From: Mycobacterium sp. Root265
GTDB taxonomy: Bacteria; Actinomycetota; Actinomycetes; Mycobacteriales; Mycobacteriaceae
Length of the DNA: 64,000 nucleotides
Assembly (NCBI RefSeq): GCF_001428895.1
Contig: NZ_LMJA01000012.1
Span: 406,847 to 470,846, forward strand
Reading direction: 5' to 3'
In this document: positions 41,061-50,475 of the stretch, in pieces
Position numbering within the stretch: the first letter of the stretch is position 1
Layout of the letters: every line of letters starts with the position of its first letter
The notes under the pieces: generated by a model
What the model was told of the DNA's origin: nothing
Database searches by the model: none
The model's input: only the letters and a program-made list of their open reading frames with translations
Position numbers and translations under genes: made by a program

Positions 41061-42263
41061 GTGACCAGGAGCGTTACCCATCGTGCCGCGGTCAGGATTG
41101 CCGCAGTAGCTCTCGTCGTCGCCGTAGTTGCCGTATCCGCGCTCACCGCGCTGTCGTACTCAGCGGCGTTTACTCCCACCGCCAGCGTTGTTGTGACATC
41201 GGCGAGGGCTGGCCTTCTCATGGAGCCGGACGCGAAGGTGAAGTTCCTCGGACTTCAGGTGGGCACGGTGAGTTCAGTTGATTACGACGGCTCGGACGCC
41301 CGGTTGACGCTGGCGATTCGCAGCGATCAGATGGACTTCATTCCGTCGAATTCCATCGTGCGGATCGCCAGCAATACCGTCTTCGGCGCGAAGTCGGTGG
41401 AGTTCGTCCCTCCGGAGGCTCCGTCGCCACAACCGCTATCACCAGGGGCTCACCTGGAGGCGGGTTCGGTATCAGTCGAGGTCAACACCCTGTTCCAGAC
41501 ACTGGTGAACACCCTGCACAAGATCAACCCCGCCGAACTCAACGCGACCCTGACGGCGGTCAGCACAGGCCTGCGCAACAACGGCGACGATCTGGGCGCC
41601 ACGTTAACTGGTATCAATACTCTGCTCACACAGGTCAATCCGAGTATGCCCACTCTGCAACGCGACTTCCAGAAGACCGCTGAGGTCGCCAATGACTATG
41701 CTGACGCAGCGCCCGATCTCGTCGAGGTACTCGACAACACCCCAGCCATCAGCAAGACCATCGTCGACTCGCGCGATGACCTGAGCGCGACCCTTCTTGC
41801 GGCAACCGGCTTGGCGAACAACGGTTTTGACACCTTGGCACCTGCCGAGAACGATATTGTCGCCGCCGTCCAGCGGGCGCGCGCCCCGCTGAAAGTTCTT
41901 GCTGACTATTCGCCGGAGTACGGATGCATCTTTGAGGCGATCTCCACGCTGGACAAGCGCTTCGGCCCCAGCCTGGGCGGTACCGTTCCAGGACTGTTCG
42001 TCTCGGTGAGTTTCCTGCCCGGTTCGCAGCCCTACACCTATCCCGAGAGCCTGCCCATCGTCAATGCGTCTGGCGGCCCAAACTGTCGGGGGTTGCCCAA
42101 CCTGCCGTCAAAGCAGATCGGCGGATCGTATTTTCACGCGCCGTTCCTGGTGACCGACAACGCGTATGTCCCCTATCAGCCCACGACCGAGCTGCAGTTC
42201 GATGCCCCCTCGACCTTTCAGTTCCTCTTCAACGGGGCTTATGCCGAACGGGACGACTACTGA
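41061..42263 (+). CDS. mceA: MceA-type substrate-binding protein
   Basis: A 400-residue MCE-domain protein. A single N-terminal span (AAVRIAAVALVVAVVAVSA) anchors it. The MCE domain follows at about 38-120 (FTPTASVVVTSARAGLLMEP, VKFLGLQVGTVSSVDYDG) and then the long helical region typical of MceA. Mce proteins form a hexameric tunnel carrying lipids or sterols across the periplasm. The GTG at 41061 fits the family N-terminus, though its ribosome site is weak; an upstream extension lacks homology. It is the first gene of the operon, and no yrbE precedes it. Confidence 0.9.
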   Translation: MTRSVTHRAAVRIAAVALVVAVVAVSALTALSYSAAFTPTASVVVTSARAGLLMEPDAKVKFLGLQVGTVSSVDYDGSDARLTLAIRSDQMDFIPSNSIVRIASNTVFGAKSVEFVPPEAPSPQPLSPGAHLEAGSVSVEVNTLFQTLVNTLHKINPAELNATLTAVSTGLRNNGDDLGATLTGINTLLTQVNPSMPTLQRDFQKTAEVANDYADAAPDLVEVLDNTPAISKTIVDSRDDLSATLLAATGLANNGFDTLAPAENDIVAAVQRARAPLKVLADYSPEYGCIFEAISTLDKRFGPSLGGTVPGLFVSVSFLPGSQPYTYPESLPIVNASGGPNCRGLPNLPSKQIGGSYFHAPFLVTDNAYVPYQPTTELQFDAPSTFQFLFNGAYAERDDY

Positions 42264-43294
42264 TGGCCGGGAACCGCACCGGGCTCAAGGTGTCTGCTTT
42301 CACGGCGGTGATGCTGCTAGTTGCCGCCGGGCTTGTCGTGACCTTCGGGAAGTTCCAGTTCGGGTCCAGCCGGGAGTACCGCGCCGATTTCTCCTCGGTC
42401 TCGCGCCTCAAGACCGGACAAGACGTGCGCATCGCCGGGGTCACCGTCGGCAGCGTGAAAGACATCGCTATCGCCGGCGATCATGTGAACGTCACCTTCG
42501 ACGTCAACGAGCAGTACCGGCTGTACACATCCACTCGTGCCGTTATTCGGTATGAGGATCTCGTCGGAAACCGCTACCTGGAGGTCACTGCCGGTCCCGG
42601 TGACCTCCACACACTCGCCGCTGGCGCGACGATCGCGTTGTCGAACACACGGCCGGCGATGGATCTCGATGCCCTACTGGGTGGGCTGCGGCCAGTGTTG
42701 AAGGGGCTCGACGGAGCCAAGGTCAATGAGGTCAGCAACGCCGTCATCGAACTCTTGCAGGGCGACGGGGCACCGCTGGCCGAATTGCTCTCCAGTACAG
42801 GGTCGTTCACCCAAACGCTTGCCGCACGCGACGAGCTCATCGGCGAGGTCATCACCAACCTCAACACCGTGCTCGGAACTGTCGATGCCCACAGCTCGCA
42901 ACTCGATACCAGCATCGATCAGTTGCAGCAGCTGATCACGACCCTCAGCGAGGGGCGCGACCCGATCTCCGGTGCGATCGAGCCGCTGGCGTCGACGGAA
43001 ACCGACCTGACGGAGCTACTCACCACGTCTCGGCGCCCACTTCAAGGTGTCATCGAGAACGTGCGGCCGTTGGCCACGACGTTGGACGAGCGAAACGACG
43101 ACATCAACAAGGTCGTCGACAAGGTGCCGGAGAACTACGCGCGGCTGGCGTCGCTGGGCGCCTATGGATCGTTCTTCAACATCTTCTTCTGCGCGATCAA
43201 GTTCAAACTCAACGGACCCGCGGGAAGTGACATTCTCATCCCTGCTGCCAACCCCGTCGACCCCGACAGGGGGCGGTGTGCCTTCACCAAGTAA
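42263..43294 (+). CDS. mceB: MceB-type protein
   Basis: A 343-residue MCE protein with an N-terminal span (FTAVMLLVAAGLVVTFG), the MCE domain (YRADFSSVSRLKTGQDVRI, AGVTVGSVKDIAIAGD) and the helical tail ending in FKLNGPAG and RCAFTK, the usual MceB terminus. Its ATG shares one base with the mceA stop. It is a subunit of the Mce lipid-transfer tunnel. Confidence 0.93.
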   Translation: MAGNRTGLKVSAFTAVMLLVAAGLVVTFGKFQFGSSREYRADFSSVSRLKTGQDVRIAGVTVGSVKDIAIAGDHVNVTFDVNEQYRLYTSTRAVIRYEDLVGNRYLEVTAGPGDLHTLAAGATIALSNTRPAMDLDALLGGLRPVLKGLDGAKVNEVSNAVIELLQGDGAPLAELLSSTGSFTQTLAARDELIGEVITNLNTVLGTVDAHSSQLDTSIDQLQQLITTLSEGRDPISGAIEPLASTETDLTELLTTSRRPLQGVIENVRPLATTLDERNDDINKVVDKVPENYARLASLGAYGSFFNIFFCAIKFKLNGPAGSDILIPAANPVDPDRGRCAFTK

Positions 43295-44351
43295 AACGGT
43301 TGCCGGACCGAAGGATCCGCTGCGGACCGGCGTATTCGGCATCGTCGTCGTGACTTGCCTGATCATGGTGTCCTTCGGTTACGCCAAACTGCCGATCGTG
43401 GCCCAGGGCCGACACTACGAGGCCTACTTCTCCAACGCCGCCGGGATCGTGGCAGGCAACGATGTGCAGATCTTCGGGTACAGCGTCGGCGAGGTCACCG
43501 CCATCGCACTGACTGACAAGGCCGCGAAGGTCAGTTTTATGGTCGACCGCGAGCTGCGCATCGGCGACCAGTCCACGGCCGCGATCAAGTCCGACACGGT
43601 GCTGGGGCAGAAGGCCTTGGAGATCGCCCCAGCCGGGGCGGGCTGGGGCACATCCATTCCGTTGGGGCGCACCACTACTCCGTACTCGCTGAGCACCGCG
43701 CTGCAGGATCTCGGACGCAACGTCGGTGATCTGGACAAGCCCCGGCTGACCGAAGCATTAGGGGTGCTCACCGATGCGATGCGCGATGCCACCCCGCAGC
43801 TTCGCGGCGCTCTCGACGGCCTGACCGCGTTGTCACGCAGCGTCAACTCCCGCGATGAGCAGGTCCAACAACTCCTAGCCCGCGCCAAAACCGTGTCCGA
43901 CGTGCTGGCACGCCGATCAGCACAGATGAACCAGCTCCTCGTCGACGGCAACCAACTTTTCGCCGCCCTGTCGGAGAGACGCCAGGCACTAGGAATACTG
44001 ATTAGCGGTATCGACGAGCTCGCCGCCCAGATCTCGGGTTTTGTCGCCGACAACCGCAAAGAGTTCGGACCTGCCCTGACCAAGCTGAACCTGGTCCTGG
44101 ACAACCTCGACACGCGCCGCGCGCACATCGACGAAGCTCTGAAGCGCCTGCCGTCCTTCGCCTCACAACTCGGTGAGGTCGTCGGCTCCGCACCGGGGTT
44201 CAGCGCCAACGTCTACGGTGTCCCACCCCCGCAAATCACCGGCGCCGCCTTGGACGCCTACTTCCAACCCGGCAAACTGCCCGACAGCCTGGCAGATTTC
44301 CTGCGCGGTGTCATCGTGGACCGAGCCATCGTCAGGCCGAGGTCGCCATGA
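43278..44351 (+). CDS. mceC: MceC-type protein
   Basis: A 357-residue MCE protein. I start it at the GTG at 43278, preceded by AGGGGGC inside the end of mceB (17-base overlap); an earlier start would be wholly within mceB. It has an N-terminal span (GVFGIVVVTCLIMVSFGYA), then the MCE domain (YEAYFSNAAGIVAGNDVQI, FGYSVGEVTAIAL) and the long helical region with repeated heptads. It ends overlapping mceD by ATGA. Confidence 0.9.
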   Translation: MPSPSKTVAGPKDPLRTGVFGIVVVTCLIMVSFGYAKLPIVAQGRHYEAYFSNAAGIVAGNDVQIFGYSVGEVTAIALTDKAAKVSFMVDRELRIGDQSTAAIKSDTVLGQKALEIAPAGAGWGTSIPLGRTTTPYSLSTALQDLGRNVGDLDKPRLTEALGVLTDAMRDATPQLRGALDGLTALSRSVNSRDEQVQQLLARAKTVSDVLARRSAQMNQLLVDGNQLFAALSERRQALGILISGIDELAAQISGFVADNRKEFGPALTKLNLVLDNLDTRRAHIDEALKRLPSFASQLGEVVGSAPGFSANVYGVPPPQITGAALDAYFQPGKLPDSLADFLRGVIVDRAIVRPRSP

Positions 44352-45736
44352 GCATCTTTCGCTATCCGCTGTGGCGCAACCGCATTCGCAACATCGCCCT
44401 GGCCGCACTGATCGCACTGACCGCCGCCGGCGCGTACACGGTGTGGCCGCGCCAACAGCCGGTACAGATCACGGCGCTGTTCTCCGCAGCGGTCGGTCTC
44501 TATCCCGGCGACGAGGTGAAGGTAGCCGGGGTCCCGGTGGGCACAGTCACTTCGATCACGCCGTCCACCCAGCACACTTCGGTGACGATGACGGTGAAGG
44601 ACGGTGTCCAGGTCCCCGCGGACGCACAAGCGTTGCTCGTGGCACCCAACCTCGTCTCAGCCCGGTTCATCGAGTTCACCCCGATATACGACGGCGGCCC
44701 AGCATTGACCGCCGATGCTGTCATCGACACCAGCCGCACCGCGGTGCCGGTGGAATGGGACGACGTCAAGGCCCAGCTGACACAGCTCAGCGCACAACTG
44801 GGACCACAGCCCGGATCACTGCAGGGTCCATTGACCTCGTTCGTCAACCAGGCCGCCGACACCTTCGACGGCCAAGGCGACTCATTTCGCCAAGCCGTGC
44901 GCGAACTGTCTCAGACCGCCGGCCGTCTCGGTGACTCCCGCACCGACCTACTGGGAACGATCAAGAATCTGCACACCCTCGTCGACGTACTGGCCAACAG
45001 CAACGAACAGATCGTCACGTTCTCCAGCCATGTCGCCTCGGTGTCCCAGGTGCTGGCCGACAGTTCCGCAGACCTCGACACCTCACTGAGCACCCTCAAC
45101 ACCGCCCTGTCCGATATCCGGGGCTTTCTCAACGACAACAACGAAGCCCTCATCGGACAGATCGACAAACTCACCAACTTCACCACACTGCTCAGCGACC
45201 ACGGCGAGGATCTGGAGCAGGTCCTGCACGTCGCCCCCCACGGTCTTCAGAACTTCTACAACATCTACAACCCGGCTCAAGGGTCACTGTCGGGCATCCT
45301 GACCGTGCCGTCATTCGCCAACCCGGTGCAGCTGATCTGCGGATCGGTCGAAACGGGAGCAACGCCGGACTACTACAAGCGCGCCGAGATCTGCCGCCAG
45401 CGCATGGCGCCAGTACTCAAACGCATCACGGCGAACTACCCGCCCATCCTGATGCACCCCATCAACAACATCAGTGCCTACAAGGGCCAGATCATCTACG
45501 ACACACCAGAAACACAGGCGAAGGCGCAGACCCCGGTGTCACAGCTGCAGTGGCTGCCCCTCCCCGGAGTTATCCCACCCAACATCACCGCGGACACCGA
45601 CCTGAGCGCATTGCTGCTGCCCCCCGCACCCGGTCAGCCGCCGGCAAGCTCAGCACATCCAGTTGCCGAACCGGCACCATCGCCACCCGCCGCCGAAGGC
45701 CCAATTCCCGTCAACCCGAACACAGGTGGCCGATGA
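44348..45736 (+). CDS. mceD: MceD-type protein
   Basis: A 462-residue MCE protein with an N-terminal span (NIALAALIALTAAGAYTVW), the MCE domain (ITALFSAAVGLYPGDEVKV, AGVPVGTVTSI) and a proline-rich C-terminal tail (LLPPAPGQPPASSAHPV) that may reach through the cell envelope. It overlaps mceC and mceE by four bases each, so translation is coupled along the operon. Confidence 0.93.
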   Translation: MSIFRYPLWRNRIRNIALAALIALTAAGAYTVWPRQQPVQITALFSAAVGLYPGDEVKVAGVPVGTVTSITPSTQHTSVTMTVKDGVQVPADAQALLVAPNLVSARFIEFTPIYDGGPALTADAVIDTSRTAVPVEWDDVKAQLTQLSAQLGPQPGSLQGPLTSFVNQAADTFDGQGDSFRQAVRELSQTAGRLGDSRTDLLGTIKNLHTLVDVLANSNEQIVTFSSHVASVSQVLADSSADLDTSLSTLNTALSDIRGFLNDNNEALIGQIDKLTNFTTLLSDHGEDLEQVLHVAPHGLQNFYNIYNPAQGSLSGILTVPSFANPVQLICGSVETGATPDYYKRAEICRQRMAPVLKRITANYPPILMHPINNISAYKGQIIYDTPETQAKAQTPVSQLQWLPLPGVIPPNITADTDLSALLLPPAPGQPPASSAHPVAEPAPSPPAAEGPIPVNPNTGGR

Positions 45737-46893
45737 ACACCAGACGCCTCGCCCAAGGTGCAGCCGGCATGGCCACGGTGACGCTACTGGTCACCGGATG
45801 CCAGTTCAGCGGCGTGAACTCATTGGACATGCCCGGCACCGCCGGCCACGGCGCAGGCTCCTTCGTCATCACCGTGGAACTACCCAACGTGTCGAGCCTG
45901 CCGCAGAACTCTCCTGTAAAAGTCGACGACGTCACCGTCGGCAGTGTGTCGGGTGTCAAAGCGATGCAGCGCAACGACGGCAGCTTTTACGCCGCCGTCC
46001 AGCTCTCCTTGACCCGCCAGGTCGACCTGCCCGCCAACCCGGTGGTCCGGGTCGCTCAAACCTCACTGCTGGGTTCCCAGCACATCGAACTTGCAGCACC
46101 CGACACCACTCCCGCCGTCGGCCGCCTCACCAGTGGCACAACAGTTCCCATCAGCCAAGCCGCTAACTACCCGACCACCGAGGACGTGCTGTCCTCGCTG
46201 GGAATCGTCGTCAGCAAAGGCAACCTCGGCGCGCTCCAAGACATCACCGATGAGCTGTACGCCGCAGTCGTGGGCCGGGCCGGCGAATTCGACGGACTCA
46301 TTCCTCGCCTGGCCGAACTGGCCGCAGCGGTGGACCGTCAAACCGGCGACATCATCGCCAGCCTGGAAGGACTGGACCGCGTCGCAACAACGCTGGCAGC
46401 CGGTAACGACAAACTCGCGCGAACTCTGGCCGCTCTGCCGGAGGCACTGCGTGTCCTCGACGACAACGCCGGCAATGTCGTCGACGCGTTCGCCGCACTG
46501 AAGCGGCTCTCCGAGGTCACCGCACGCGTCCTGGCGCAGACGAAAACCGATCTCGCCGCAGACCTCAAGGACACCTACCCCGTGGTCAAGGCGTTCGCCG
46601 ACAGCGCCGACGACATCGTCGACTCGCTGCCCTACCTGCCGACCTATCCCTTGCCTGGCACCTATCTCGATCAGGCTGTGCGCGGGGACTTCCTCAATGC
46701 TTTCGTCACCATCGACCTCACCCTGCGCCGCATCGGCGAATCACTGTTCACTACTTCTCCGCTGGACCCGAACATGAAGCACCTCAACGACGTGGTCAAT
46801 GCGCCCGACTTCCTCACTGGCGCGATGGCCAACGTTTCCGGCCAAGCCGCCGACCCGTTCACTGTGCCGTCGACATCAGGAGCACCCGGCTGA
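45733..46893 (+). CDS. mceE: MceE-type lipoprotein
   Basis: A 386-residue MCE protein with a lipobox (LLVTGC, Cys about 24) marking it as the lipid-anchored member, as in other mce operons. The MCE domain follows (VITVELPNVSSLPQNSPVKV, DDVTVGSVSGVKAM). The ATG overlaps the mceD stop. It is membrane-attached on the outer face and joins the hexamer. Confidence 0.93.
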   Translation: MNTRRLAQGAAGMATVTLLVTGCQFSGVNSLDMPGTAGHGAGSFVITVELPNVSSLPQNSPVKVDDVTVGSVSGVKAMQRNDGSFYAAVQLSLTRQVDLPANPVVRVAQTSLLGSQHIELAAPDTTPAVGRLTSGTTVPISQAANYPTTEDVLSSLGIVVSKGNLGALQDITDELYAAVVGRAGEFDGLIPRLAELAAAVDRQTGDIIASLEGLDRVATTLAAGNDKLARTLAALPEALRVLDDNAGNVVDAFAALKRLSEVTARVLAQTKTDLAADLKDTYPVVKAFADSADDIVDSLPYLPTYPLPGTYLDQAVRGDFLNAFVTIDLTLRRIGESLFTTSPLDPNMKHLNDVVNAPDFLTGAMANVSGQAADPFTVPSTSGAPG

Positions 46894-48593
46894 TGCTGAC
46901 CCGTTTGGCGCGCTGGCAACTCGCGATCTTCGGTGTCATCACCGTCATCTCGGTGACCTCGATCTCGCTGTTCTATCTCAAGGCCCCCGACGCGCTAGGC
47001 ATCGGCAGCTACGAGGTCTCGGCGAACTTCGCCGCCACCGGCGGGCTCTACCAAAACTCCAACGTGACCTACCGCGGCACCACCATCGGTCGGGTCACCG
47101 CCATCACCTTGGCTCGCGGCGGCGGAGTGGATGCCACGCTGCGACTCAACAGCGACACCCACGTGCCCGACAACGTCAACGCCACCGTCAAGAGCGCATC
47201 GGCGATCGGCGAGCAGTACGTCGAACTCACGCCCACCTCCGATGACCCATCACCGACGTTGCGCGACGGTTCCCACATCCCCCGGGAACGCACCGCACTC
47301 AGCCAGGACGTCGCGGGCATGCTCAAGGAAGCCGAGAAGCTCGTCGACTCACTGAGCCACAGCCAATTGAAAGACCTGTTGCGCGAAACGTTCAAGGCGT
47401 TCGACGGTGCCGGACCGGACCTGGCGCGCCTCATCGAATCGTCGCGGCTGCTGGTCGATGAGGCCAACTCCCACAGCACAGAGATCACCTCACTGATCGA
47501 CCAGGCCGAGCCCTTCCTGGACACTCAGGCCCGCAGCGCAGACGACATCAACCGGCTCGCCGACGGATTGGCACGCTTCACCGGCGAACTACGCACCGCC
47601 GATCCCCAAGTCCGCACACTGCTCCAGACCGCACCCGGCGCCGCGGACCAGGCGAATGCCACCTTCACCGGTATCCGACCCACATTCGCGATGCTGGCCG
47701 CCAATCTGGCCAACCTGGGCCGCATCGGTGTTATCTACCACAAGTCCATTGAGCAGTCGCTCGTCATCTTTCCCGCTCTCACCGCGGCACTGACGACCGT
47801 CGCCGACCAACAGCCCCTCGACGAAGGCGCGAAAACCGACTTCAAGCTCAACCTCGGTGACCCGCCGCCATGTTCGGTCGGCTACATACCCGCACCGCAG
47901 ATCCGCAGCCCCGCCGATGAGACCCTGCGCGAAGTGCCGCCGGGGATGTTCTGCAAGGTCGCCCCCAACGACGCCACCGTCGTGCGCGGGGCCCGCAACT
48001 ATCCCTGCATGGAGTTCCCCGGCAAGCGCGCCCCGACCGTGCAGCTATGCCGCGACCCTGCGGGCTACGTACCGCTGGGCAGCAATCCCTGGCGCGGGCC
48101 CACCGCGCCCTACGGAACCCCGGTCACCGATCCACGAATGACGCTGCCGCAGAACAAATACCCCTACATCCCGCCGGAAGCCGACTACGACCCCGGGCCA
48201 CCAGTGGTCAACCTGCCCCCGGGAGTCCCGCCAGGTCCCGGCCCGGCCCTCACACCGCCCTATCCGCTGCCGGTTCCGCCGAACACTCCTGGGCCGCAAC
48301 CACCCCCGTTGCCCTACTACGGGACCCCGGACCAGACATTGCCGCCCTACGGACAGCGACCGCCAGCCATAGCGCCGCCTCTGGCGCCCGAAGCGCCCCC
48401 AGGCCCGTTGCCCGCAGAAGCCACCACCGATCCAGTCCAGCCCCAGGCAGCAGACATCACCACAACCTACGACGAAAAGTCCGGCGCTTTCCTCGATCCC
48501 GAGGGCGGTATCAGCGTCTACGCCGCCGGCGCATCGAAGTTCGAACCGGCAGAGAACTGGGTCGACCTCATGCTCAGCCCACGCTCAACCTGA
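46893..48593 (+). CDS. mceF: MceF-type protein with long proline-rich tail
   Basis: A 566-residue MCE protein. An N-terminal span (LAIFGVITVISVTSISLFY) leads to the MCE domain (YEVSANFAATGGLYQNSNV, YRGTTIGRVTAITL) and the helical region. From about residue 430 it has a Pro/Gly/Tyr-rich extension (repeated PPG, PPL and PPYG patterns) of roughly 90 residues before an acidic end. Such tails are common in MceF-like proteins. It starts one base into the mceE stop and ends the operon. Confidence 0.92.
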   Translation: MLTRLARWQLAIFGVITVISVTSISLFYLKAPDALGIGSYEVSANFAATGGLYQNSNVTYRGTTIGRVTAITLARGGGVDATLRLNSDTHVPDNVNATVKSASAIGEQYVELTPTSDDPSPTLRDGSHIPRERTALSQDVAGMLKEAEKLVDSLSHSQLKDLLRETFKAFDGAGPDLARLIESSRLLVDEANSHSTEITSLIDQAEPFLDTQARSADDINRLADGLARFTGELRTADPQVRTLLQTAPGAADQANATFTGIRPTFAMLAANLANLGRIGVIYHKSIEQSLVIFPALTAALTTVADQQPLDEGAKTDFKLNLGDPPPCSVGYIPAPQIRSPADETLREVPPGMFCKVAPNDATVVRGARNYPCMEFPGKRAPTVQLCRDPAGYVPLGSNPWRGPTAPYGTPVTDPRMTLPQNKYPYIPPEADYDPGPPVVNLPPGVPPGPGPALTPPYPLPVPPNTPGPQPPPLPYYGTPDQTLPPYGQRPPAIAPPLAPEAPPGPLPAEATTDPVQPQAADITTTYDEKSGAFLDPEGGISVYAAGASKFEPAENWVDLMLSPRST

Positions 48594-48637
48594 ACGCGCA
48601 CGGGACAGCACCCGTCGACCAGCCGCTCACTTGCGGA

Positions 48638-49237
48638 TCAGCTTCGGTGCTCATCGATCAATTTGGCGATCGCCGTCTGCGCTTCTTCGGCGGCGACCGG
48701 AAGCGTTGCGAACATCTCCGCGATCATCATGGCCACAGGCGCTGTCCACAGCAATAGGCCTATCGCGACGGCGTGCTCACCCTCGGCGCCCGTGTCGACA
48801 TTCTGAATCAGTCCGGCTAGGGCGGTGCCCAGACGTTGCATGTGCTGCTCATCCAGTCCGGCCCGCAGCTGCTTGGTGGCGATAAGAATCTCCAGACCCG
48901 CCATCGCTTTCGGATTCGCCAGAGCCGTCCACAATGCCCGCACCAAGCCTTCTGTGTCGGTCGTCAACGCCGGGTCGGACAGCGCCTCGATGGAGGCGAC
49001 CAGATTGTCGACGGCATCTTCGATCACAGCGGTGAGCAGGCCATCGCGGTCGCCAAAATGATGCTGTATGACACCCCAACTCACGCCTGCCCGCTCGATG
49101 ATGTGTCGCGCAGAGGCCGCCGAAAAGCCTTCTTCACGAATGCAGCGAACCGTCTCGTCGATGAGCTGTTCACGGGTCCGATCCCCGCGCTGCTGGCGCC
49201 CGGAAGTCGGCCGGTCGGGAGGCCTGCGCGCAGTCAT
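48638..49237 (-). CDS. TetR family regulator, candidate controller of the mce/isomerase-like unit
   Basis: A 199-residue TetR protein with the helix-turn-helix at about 44-64 (SARHIIERAGVSWGVIQHHF, then GDRDGLL). GGAG precedes the ATG at 49237. It is convergent with mceF and divergent from the isomerase-like gene at 49526. The palindrome CATGGCATGTGCCATG at 49359-49374 is 120 bases upstream and is repeated before mceA, so it probably regulates mce, the isomerase-like gene and itself. KstR, the cholesterol regulator, binds a different motif. Confidence 0.9.
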   Translation of the reverse strand: MTARRPPDRPTSGRQQRGDRTREQLIDETVRCIREEGFSAASARHIIERAGVSWGVIQHHFGDRDGLLTAVIEDAVDNLVASIEALSDPALTTDTEGLVRALWTALANPKAMAGLEILIATKQLRAGLDEQHMQRLGTALAGLIQNVDTGAEGEHAVAIGLLLWTAPVAMMIAEMFATLPVAAEEAQTAIAKLIDEHRS

Positions 49238-49358
49238 CTTTTCACTCCATGCCGCTGACCGTGTCGCCTCATCCAGACCAGCTTAAGACACCCACCAGCA
49301 ATACCCGCCAAGGCCGCTCACCTGCAATACCGGCCGTGCGGAAACCTTGCACTCAAAA

Positions 49359-49374
49359 CATGGCATGTGCCATG
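49359..49374. promoter_or_regulatory. Operator-like perfect palindrome upstream of the isomerase-like gene
   Basis: Reads CATGGCATGTGCCATG, perfect 7-2-7 arms. A TTGCAC at 49347-49352 and TGCTAT at 49373-49378 (20-base spacing) could be promoter boxes, which would put the operator in the spacer. The same segment with four changes lies before mceA. Confidence 0.7.
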
Positions 49375-49525
49375 CTATGGATGTTGGGTAGCTGCCTGAC
49401 ACCCGGCTCACCGCAACTTTGCGGCACGCACTCGCGGGGCCAGCGCGCACTGAACGGCTAACGCGCACCGCGCCTGCGGGCGCTTTCACCGGTGATACGG
49501 GCACCTTCCATGGAGGTTCGATCCG

Positions 49526-50287
49526 ATGACCGAGACCATTCGCTCCGCCAAGGACCACGATTCGTCTGGCAAGCGGCGACTTTCATCGCTTCAGAAGGCT
49601 TTATTCGGTGTGCTCGCGCTCTTCTTCGCCATCAACGCCCTGTTCTGGTTCCTCGAGTACCGCGTCGGTGTCTCTCACACAGTCGCCTCCACCACCTTGG
49701 TGATCCTGGTCATTGGCTGCTTCGTCACAGCGCTCGCGCTGCCGTGGTTACCTCTTCCCGGTCAACGCGACCGAACGACGGCGCAACGACTGGGCGCCAT
49801 GGTCATCGTCTGGGTGTTCATCGCCCTCATACCGCGGTTCATCTGGGAGCTGCCTTGGCTGTTGTTCTTCGACCAGATCCGAGCAGGCGTCGAGAACGGA
49901 TCATTCTGGACCTACATGTGGTCGCCGATCCTGCTCGGTGGCGACGCGCGCTACCTCAACGGCGACCCGCTCATCGTCGTTCTTGAATGGATCGCCCTTT
50001 TCGTCGGCCTTTTCGAGGCCTACGCGCTCACCCAGTTCTTCCGCAACGGCCGTCGATTCACCAGCACCCAACTGTCCTTGATCATGGCCGGAATGATCGT
50101 CGAGGTCACACTGCCGGCCATCTACTTCGGGGTCGAAATCGCCAACAACCTGGAGAGCATGTCGAGCCCCGTGGAGATGTGGGTCAAGTTCGTGTTCATC
50201 AACGTCCTGTGGTGCACCATGCCGCTGGTGACCTACTTCTGGGGCGTCAAGAGGCTGTCTACACAGGACCTTTCGGTCACGTTCTGA
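49526..50287 (+). CDS. Emopamil-binding-protein-like (EXPERA fold) membrane protein, putative sterol isomerase
   Basis: A 253-residue protein with about six membrane spans (24-43, 52-73, 90-108, 148-170, 183-202, 218-238). Residues 137-240 align by eye with the human sterol delta8-delta7 isomerase EBP: GDARYLNGDPL against GDSRYILGDNF, VVLEWI against CMETIT, and KFVFINVLW against YFVFMNALW, then VKRL against VKHL. The acidic residues Glu108 and Glu154 and the pair Asn226/Trp229 fall at near-identical spacing to residues important in EBP (from memory). The EBP His before the first Glu is Arg here, and the Thr after the second is Ala. GGAGG precedes the ATG. It shares an operator with the mce operon. 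A double-bond isomerase acting on a sterol or other polycycle is inferred. Confidence 0.6.
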   Translation: MTETIRSAKDHDSSGKRRLSSLQKALFGVLALFFAINALFWFLEYRVGVSHTVASTTLVILVIGCFVTALALPWLPLPGQRDRTTAQRLGAMVIVWVFIALIPRFIWELPWLLFFDQIRAGVENGSFWTYMWSPILLGGDARYLNGDPLIVVLEWIALFVGLFEAYALTQFFRNGRRFTSTQLSLIMAGMIVEVTLPAIYFGVEIANNLESMSSPVEMWVKFVFINVLWCTMPLVTYFWGVKRLSTQDLSVTF

Positions 50288-50475
50288 GACGCCATGCAAT
50301 TGCCCTCTGTCACAAAGTGTCTGACCGCAAAGACGAGAACTCAACGGTCCTCTAGCCTAGGTCTTCTCCATGCAGATTCCATGATGAAATGACATTTCCT
50401 CCATCTTTCGCTATTCCGCGGTGGAAACCGGCACAAAAACATGGAACCTACATCGTTTGTAGGTCCCACGGCGCC

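Noticed and set aside
48600-48615. Hairpin ACGGG-N6-CCCGT after mceF
   Set aside because: Short stem and no T run; too weak to call a terminator.
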